Origin: Planctomycetales bacterium ZRK34
GTDB lineage: Bacteria; Planctomycetota; Phycisphaerae; Phycisphaerales; Zrk34
NCBI GenBank assembly: GCA_014873095.1
Contig: CP050848.1
Span: 4,151,850-4,215,849 of the forward strand
Reading direction: 5' to 3'
Length of the DNA: 64,000 nt
A program made the position numbers and the translations under genes. Below, piece after piece: positions 59,218 through 64,000 of this stretch. Position 1 is the stretch's first letter; each line of letters opens with the position of its first letter. A model generated the notes under the pieces. It saw only the letters and a program-made list of their open reading frames with translations. It did not search any database and was not told the DNA's origin.

Positions 59218-61392
59218 TCAGTTGGCCGGTCGGACGAAGATGCGCAGACGCTTGTAGGCGTATGACCCGGCGTTGCCGTTGAAGGTCCAGTCGCGGGTCT
59301 TGCCCTCGGAATTGCCGATGCCGAGGTCGGCCCCGGAGCCGGCTTTCCAGTTGTTGAACGCCATGATGGTCTGCTTGGCGGGGTAGTTGTGAATCTGCAT
59401 GCAGCCGTAACCGTCGCGCGGCTCGGCGGGCTGATCGCCGGTGTCGTAGACGGCGTTGTCGGCGCCGGGGACGGCTTTGACGTTTGGGGTGCCGTAGTTG
59501 TTGGGCCAGAATTCGATGTTGCCGGGGAGGTTGGCACCGGCCTTGATCGAGTCGACATTGGAGGAGACGGTCATCGCGTCGACCTTTTGGGCGAAGAACG
59601 CGCCGCTGGCGGCCGTCGGCACGCCGAGCTTCGAAGCGTCATCGGTGAAGGCCTTCATCGAGACCCACACGTATCTGGCGGCGTCGTTGCCGGGCTGCAG
59701 TTCCAACAGGTAGGCCACGCGGTCAAACTTGCCGGCGGCTTTGGCGTTGTCCTGCGTGTAGCTGATATTCGGCAGCTTGGCGAGATCGACGTCGTACACG
59801 AGCTTGTAGCCCGCCGCGTCGTCGATCTGCGAAAGGAAGTCCGGCTTGGGGACTTCACCGGCGCGGAAGGCGCTGGTCGGCAGGCCGGCCCCGTTGACGA
59901 GGTTGGGCTCGGCGAGCTTGTGCCAGGCGAAACGCATGGCGGCGGGTTTTTTGACCTTCGGGCTGGTGAGGATGACCGAGTCGCCGTCGATCTTCGCGTC
60001 GGCGGTCTGCCAGCCGGCGCCTTCGCCGATGATCTGGAAGTAGGGGCCGGGCTTGCCGTCGCGCCACGTGAGCCCGCCGGCGGTGTTGTCGAAGGTGATG
60101 CGGAGGCTGTCGCCTTCGATCTTCATGGCTTTGAAGGTCGGGCCGGAGTCGACCACATCTTCACGGCCGTAGGTGCGATGCAGGGCGAGTCGCGCCAGTC
60201 GATCGCCGACGTCCTGCTTGTTCGGCGGGTGGATATTGTTGAGGGTCGCGATGTCATTGATGACGACCATGCCGGTGTTCGGAATCTGCTCGCAGGCGGC
60301 CTGGGCTTCCCAGAATTCCGCCAGAACATGCGGCGGCTCGTTGCCATACTGATACGGCGCGATCTGCACGTAGTAGTACGGGAAGTCGCCGATGCCCCAG
60401 AGCTTTCGCCAGCCTTCGACCAGGGCCTTGGTCTTTTCGTAGTACATCATGCCTTCACCATGGTTGGACTCGCCCTGGTACCAGATCGCGCCGCGCATCG
60501 AGTAGCCGACCAGGGCGTGGATCATGCCGTTGTAGAGCATGGTGGGGTCCTGGTGGTTGGTCGACTGCTTCAGATCATCGGGAAACGCCGGCATCGGCGC
60601 GACAGCCTGATTGCTTTTGAGCGCCTTCTCCGCGGAGTCGATCCACTGATTGGCCTTGGCGATGTAATCCTCAATACCTTTGCGGTAGGCGGGGTTGGTC
60701 GGGGTGCGCTTGTTGATCCATTCGACGTACCACTTCAGCGCCGGAACCATCTCGAAGCCCACCGGCGGTGTCCACGGCTCGATGCGCGTCCCGCCCCACG
60801 AGCTGTTGATCAACCCGATCGGGACATTCAGCTCCTTGCGCAGCTTCACGGCCATGAAATACCCGGCAGCGGTGAAATTGCCGGCGGTGTCAGGCGAACA
60901 GACCTGCCAGGGGGCGCTGATGTCCTCACGCGGCGAGGGCGAAGGCACCCGCGGGATTTTGATGTGGCGAATCTGATCGTCGGTGGCGGCGGCGATCTCC
61001 GCCTGGGCGTTGTTGCTTCGGTTGACGGTCCATTCCATGTTTGACTGACCCGAGCAGAGCCAGACTTCGCCGACGAGCACATCGTTGATCGTGATCTTGC
61101 CGCTGGGGCTGACGATGCTCAACGTCAGCGGGCCGCCGGCTTCGCGCTTGGGCAGGGCGACTTTCCACTGGCCGTCCTGGTTCGCGGTGGTTTTGACCGT
61201 GTCGTCGCCGAGCGTGACTTCGACCATTTCGCCGGGATCGGCCCAGCCCCAGACGGCGATGGGCATCTGCCGCTGCAGGACCATGTGGTCATTAAAAAAG
61301 CCCGGCAGCTTCACAGCTCCGAGCGTCATCGTACACAGGCAGGCGACAAGCGCCATCGCCGCCATGATCGGTGCGAATGGTTTGCGTTGCAT
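59218..61392 (-). CDS. Secreted sialate O-acetylesterase-like protein
   Basis: The product is 724 aa with a signal peptide (MAAMALVACLCTMTLGA), then an N-terminal beta domain (FFNDHMVLQRQMPIAVWGWA). The SGNH-type esterase core follows: VWLCSGQSNMEWTVNRSN (Ser nucleophile), INSSWGGTRIEPWTP (Gly block) and GAIWYQGESNHGEGMMY (Q-G-E-S-N). KQDVGDRLARLAL follows the family's catalytic end. A further 200 residues at the C-terminus (from about 520) form an extra beta-rich domain not needed for catalysis. Such enzymes remove acetyl groups from sialic acid or from plant xylan. It adds to the polysaccharide-degrading profile. Confidence 0.9.
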   Translation of the reverse strand: MQRKPFAPIMAAMALVACLCTMTLGAVKLPGFFNDHMVLQRQMPIAVWGWADPGEMVEVTLGDDTVKTTANQDGQWKVALPKREAGGPLTLSIVSPSGKITINDVLVGEVWLCSGQSNMEWTVNRSNNAQAEIAAATDDQIRHIKIPRVPSPSPREDISAPWQVCSPDTAGNFTAAGYFMAVKLRKELNVPIGLINSSWGGTRIEPWTPPVGFEMVPALKWYVEWINKRTPTNPAYRKGIEDYIAKANQWIDSAEKALKSNQAVAPMPAFPDDLKQSTNHQDPTMLYNGMIHALVGYSMRGAIWYQGESNHGEGMMYYEKTKALVEGWRKLWGIGDFPYYYVQIAPYQYGNEPPHVLAEFWEAQAACEQIPNTGMVVINDIATLNNIHPPNKQDVGDRLARLALHRTYGREDVVDSGPTFKAMKIEGDSLRITFDNTAGGLTWRDGKPGPYFQIIGEGAGWQTADAKIDGDSVILTSPKVKKPAAMRFAWHKLAEPNLVNGAGLPTSAFRAGEVPKPDFLSQIDDAAGYKLVYDVDLAKLPNISYTQDNAKAAGKFDRVAYLLELQPGNDAARYVWVSMKAFTDDASKLGVPTAASGAFFAQKVDAMTVSSNVDSIKAGANLPGNIEFWPNNYGTPNVKAVPGADNAVYDTGDQPAEPRDGYGCMQIHNYPAKQTIMAFNNWKAGSGADLGIGNSEGKTRDWTFNGNAGSYAYKRLRIFVRPAN

Positions 61393-61435
61393 GACAAACT
61401 CCGTATCAGAAGGAGGCCTCAGAACATTTCAGATC

Positions 61436-61593
61436 AACCACCAAGGCACAAAGGGCACCAAGACAAAACTGTTGACGGGATCAACAGGATGACAAGGATG
61501 AAGTCAGATGCTTTTGATCTGGTTGATCCTGTTCATCCTGTCAACAATTCTTCTCTGTGTTTTCTTCTTGCTGTCCTTTGTGCCTTGGTGGTT
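61436..61593. repeat. Foldback interspersed repeat (MITE/REP-like)
   Basis: A 19-bp perfect terminal inverted repeat, AACCACCAAGGCACAAAGG at 61436-61454 and its complement at 61575-61593, encloses inner imperfect inverted arms: TGTTGACGGGATCAACAGG (from 61470) pairs with the complement of a segment around 61522-61552, about 20 of 23 bases. The whole 158 bases can fold into one long hairpin. The CACCAAGGCACAAAGG motif is a repeat seen in many environmental bacteria. It lies between rpiA's end and the esterase start. Confidence 0.75.
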
Positions 61594-61606
61594 CAGTGGC
61601 TTCGAA

Positions 61607-62302
61607 TCACGCCCCGGGCGGGTAGACGGTTACGCCGTCGTCGGTGCCGACGTAGACGCGCTCGGCCATGTCCAGAAACAGGCCGTGCTCGACGACGCCG
61701 GGCAGGGCTTCGAGCCGCCGCGCCAGCTCGTGCGGCAGATCAACGATATCAACGTGAAGATCGATGATGTGATTGCCTTCGTCGGTCACGTAAGGCTTGT
61801 CCGGCGCATCAGCCCGCATGCGAAGCTTCGGGTTCAACTCCCACCGCTGCAGCTTCACCATGATCGGCGCCGCTCCGAATTGGATCACCTCGATGGGCAC
61901 GGGAAATCCGCCCAGCGGGGTGGCCTGCTTCTGCGCATCGGTGATGATCAGCAGGCGGTCCGACGCCGCGGCCACGATCTTTTCACGCAGCAGGGCGCCG
62001 CCGCCGCCTTTGATGAGGTTGCGGTTTTCATCGAAGCGGTCGGCCCCGTCGATGGTGATGTCAACATGCGGCTGCTGATCCAGGTCCGTCAGCGGAATGC
62101 CCACCTCGCGGGCGAGTTTCTCGGAATTGCGCGAGGTCGGAATGCCGGTGATCGACAGGCCTTCGTCTTTGACGAGGCGGCCGATTTCAGTGATGGCGTA
62201 GGCGGCGGTCGACCCGCTGCCGAGCCCGACGATCATGCCGTCGCGCAACTCGGCGACAGCGGCGATCGCGGCTTTGTGCTTTTGTTGTTCAACTTCCGTC
62301 AC
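61607..62302 (-). CDS. rpiA: Ribose-5-phosphate isomerase A
   Basis: RpiA interconverts ribose 5-phosphate and ribulose 5-phosphate in the pentose phosphate pathway. The 231-aa protein starts at GTG complementary to 62300-62302 (AAGGGAA upstream); an ATG 17 codons earlier lacks a ribosome site. Motifs: MIVGLGSGSTAAYAITEIGR is the phosphate-binding loop, VDITIDGADRFDENRNLIKG holds the catalytic Asp pair, and GGGGALLREKIVAAASDRLL carries the key Lys and Glu. VELNPK-like features appear as RWELNPKLRMRA. A normal-length enzyme, monocistronic. Confidence 0.95.
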   Translation of the reverse strand: MTEVEQQKHKAAIAAVAELRDGMIVGLGSGSTAAYAITEIGRLVKDEGLSITGIPTSRNSEKLAREVGIPLTDLDQQPHVDITIDGADRFDENRNLIKGGGGALLREKIVAAASDRLLIITDAQKQATPLGGFPVPIEVIQFGAAPIMVKLQRWELNPKLRMRADAPDKPYVTDEGNHIIDLHVDIVDLPHELARRLEALPGVVEHGLFLDMAERVYVGTDDGVTVYPPGA

Positions 62303-62439
62303 GGGGCGTATTCCCTTCTGTGTAGCCTGGCGGTGGCTTGGTCGAAGGGACATTGTAATCACAACCGCGACGGCTCGCACCGGGCCGTGGAGAAGTTGAC
62401 GACAACAGGGCTGTGAGGCTCAATTGCAGCCGCCGCACC

Positions 62440-63861
62440 TCAGGCGACCGGTTCAAACACCTGCAGGTTGCTGATGATCGGCTCGGCTTGCCGCTCGGTG
62501 ATGTGCAGCCGCACCGCCGCGACCTCGATCGGCTTGATCCGCTCGATGCGTTTGTTGCCCACGGATTCGCCTTCGGCCAGCTTTTGCCAGGTGTCGGTCC
62601 CGGTGAGGCCTTCGAGGGTGTAACGACGCACCCGCTCGCCGTGGGTGATGTCTTCCTGGATGACGACCTGGTCGATGCGGCGGGGCGATGGCAACTTCAG
62701 CGTCACCGAATCCCCACGACCGGAAGTCTGACCGGCCGGCCGGCTGAATCGCTGGCGCAGCGCCTGCCCGAATTCCTGCATCCGTTTCATGTCCGGCTCG
62801 GGGACCTGGCCCTCGGGGTCGACGACGAGGCCGATGATGAAGTTGCTGTTGCGGCCGACCGACTGGTCGTACATCGTCATCAGTCGCTCGACGGACTCCT
62901 GGCTGTGATCATGGCCGGGGCGATACAGCCAGTCGTGGGCCTTGTGTCCGCGCAGGGGCACATCGACCATGCCCGGGGCCCACACGGTACCGTTGGCATC
63001 GCCGCCGTGCAGACATTTGCGCCATGACGGGGTGTTATGCGACACACCGCCGCCGCGCTGGCGACCGGGCATCGTCGACCAGCACGGATAACCGGCGTGG
63101 CCGGCCTCGTTGCCGATCCAGCGGATGTCCGACCGATCCGACGAGCTGTAAAAAATACTGTCGGGTTGATGCTTCTCGAAAATCGGCAACACATCCGGCC
63201 CGCCGGCCTTGGGGGTTTTGACTCCCGCGTCGTACCAGATCTGCACCAGCCGACCGTAGCGCGAGCAGATCTCTTCGGTTTGTTTTTCCGCGATGCGGTT
63301 GTACGCCGCCTGCTTGGCCGTGCCTTTGCCTTTGCCCCAGTCGACGTAGTGACCCCAGACCGTCTGGTATGCATTGCGATGCGTCGAGAAATACACGCCC
63401 GGCTCGATGCCCTGGTTGCGACACGATTCAACGAAGTCGCCGACGATGTCGCCCTTGCCCCCGCGCCAGGCGGCCTGCTTCAATCCATACGGATACAGAT
63501 CGCTCTGCCACTGCATGAACCCGTTGAAATGCGTGCCGGTGAAGACCGCATATTTAGCCCCGGCCGCTTTGGCCGCGGCGACCCACTGATCGGTGTCGAG
63601 CTTGGTCGGGTTATAGATCTTCGGGTCGAAGGTTTCTTTGACCAGGTTGTTTGGTGCATCGACGCCGGCGATGATCGGCATGTCCAGGTGATAGATCACG
63701 CCGAGCTCGCACTGTTGCCAGCGGACCTGCGCGGTGGTGGGCGTCGGCAGTTTGGTGGCATCACCGGCGGCGGCGAGCGCATGGCCCGGGCGCGAAGTCG
63801 AGCCCAGCAGGGCGGCAGCGGTGGTGGTGTGAAGCATCTGGCGTCGGGTCGGTTGGTACAT
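62440..63861 (-). CDS. GH29 alpha-L-fucosidase-like protein with discoidin-type C-terminus
   Basis: The product is 473 aa from the ATG complementary to 63859-63861. A twin-arginine-like leader (TRRQMLHTTTAAALLG) precedes the GH29 barrel: WQQCELGVIYHLDMPIIAGV, AKAAGAKYAVFTGTHFNGFM (usually H-H-D-G-F, here T-H-F-N-G-F), GIEPGVYFSTHRNAYQTVW, and LVQIWYDAGVKTPKAG, in which Asp is the nucleophile. Residues about 375-470 (SVTLKLPSPRRIDQVVIQED, LHITERQAEPIISNLQVFEP) look like an F5/8 type C or CBM32-type domain. The changed active-site block makes the substrate uncertain. Confidence 0.82.
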   Translation of the reverse strand: MYQPTRRQMLHTTTAAALLGSTSRPGHALAAAGDATKLPTPTTAQVRWQQCELGVIYHLDMPIIAGVDAPNNLVKETFDPKIYNPTKLDTDQWVAAAKAAGAKYAVFTGTHFNGFMQWQSDLYPYGLKQAAWRGGKGDIVGDFVESCRNQGIEPGVYFSTHRNAYQTVWGHYVDWGKGKGTAKQAAYNRIAEKQTEEICSRYGRLVQIWYDAGVKTPKAGGPDVLPIFEKHQPDSIFYSSSDRSDIRWIGNEAGHAGYPCWSTMPGRQRGGGVSHNTPSWRKCLHGGDANGTVWAPGMVDVPLRGHKAHDWLYRPGHDHSQESVERLMTMYDQSVGRNSNFIIGLVVDPEGQVPEPDMKRMQEFGQALRQRFSRPAGQTSGRGDSVTLKLPSPRRIDQVVIQEDITHGERVRRYTLEGLTGTDTWQKLAEGESVGNKRIERIKPIEVAAVRLHITERQAEPIISNLQVFEPVA

Positions 63862-63921
63862 CGTGTTGGGTCCTGAAAATACTTGAATTGCGTGGATGAA
63901 TCGTCGCCCCAGGGCCAACGA

Positions 63922-64000
63922 TCAATAGTAGGAGGGATTGCCTGATCCGCGGTTGACCCAGCCGGCGGGGTAGCTGGCCGCGTTGTACATCTGGTCGGTT
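63922..64000 (-). CDS. C-terminal end of a prepilin-like or exported protein (partial)
   Basis: Only the last 25 codons are in the window: the minus frame reads TDQMYNAASYPAGWVNRGSG NPSYY and stops at 63922-63924. The Gly/Ser/Tyr/Asn-rich ending looks like those of planctomycete prepilin-type proteins, but the piece is too short for a firm family call. Confidence 0.4.
   Translation of the reverse strand, partial: TDQMYNAASYPAGWVNRGSGNPSYY

Noticed and set aside
58862-59257. Plus-strand open frame through the TGTGCGC cluster
   Set aside because: Rich in Arg, Cys and Ala without any motif, and it runs through a terminator; most likely noncoding.

Overview
The window looks like a GC-rich chromosome segment from a planctomycete, most likely of the class Phycisphaerae. 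The pointers are several exported proteins ending in PEP-CTERM-type tails (VPEP or PTPTALP, a hydrophobic stretch, then RRR), a dockerin-bearing giant protein, a DUF4159 protein, prepilin-like proteins, a formylglycine sulfatase, a sialate O-acetylesterase, a GH29 fucosidase-like enzyme and an ECF sigma/FecR pair with a LamG domain. This assignment is inference from gene families, not from a phylogenetic marker.

Layout. (1) 1-6219 is the scar of a prophage: a frameshifted tyrosine recombinase, an excisionase-like HTH protein, a headless tape-measure gene and a phage structural gene fused in frame to a sulfotransferase. A tightly overlapping glycan-modification cassette follows (methyltransferase, polysaccharide pyruvyl transferase, two-domain glycosyltransferase). 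(2) 6353-10667 is an accessory patch: a DUF262/HNH protein resembling type IV restriction enzymes, a decapitated histidine kinase with an intact response regulator, and two outward-facing halves of PEP-CTERM genes. (3) 10899-18564 holds a SulP transporter, an SGNH hydrolase, a CPXCG protein, the dockerin giant, and an aquaglyceroporin under a PadR-type regulator with a perfect palindromic candidate operator.

(4) 18980-35870 is the centrepiece: 18 genes on one strand, nearly all overlapping or abutting. They encode a group 3d NAD-linked bidirectional hydrogenase (HoxEFUYH) followed directly by a group 3b sulfhydrogenase-type enzyme (HydBGDA). Each has its own C-terminal maturation protease, and the block is bracketed by hypFCDE plus a CbiM-type nickel/cobalt transporter on the left and hypAB on the right. 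A perfect TGTGA-N6-TCACA site lies about 50 bp before hypF, which suggests CRP/FNR-family control. A DGC-domain zinc protein and the iron-sulfur repair protein RIC follow.

(5) 37142-49618 is an outer-surface and polysaccharide region: PhoD-like phosphatase, SRAP protein, and a minus-strand run of ECF sigma, FecR-LamG, sulfatase, prepilin-like protein and DUF4159 protein. The promoter and first codons of the sigma gene are duplicated, inverted, upstream of the divergent PEP-CTERM gene at 48821. (6) 49704-52910 is a decay zone beside tRNA-Val(TAC): an integrase tail, an IS3 remnant, a membrane-protein gene interrupted by one amber codon in its signal peptide, and a GH29 scrap. (7) 53028-58516 is the pyruvate dehydrogenase complex (aceE, aceF, lpd). 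(8) 58517-64000 has a TGTGCGC repeat cluster, sialate O-acetylesterase, a foldback interspersed repeat, rpiA, the GH29-like enzyme and the end of one more gene.

Physiologically, the window suits a polysaccharide-degrading facultative or strict anaerobe that oxidises pyruvate with PDH and disposes of or recovers electrons as H2 through two NAD(P)-coupled hydrogenases.
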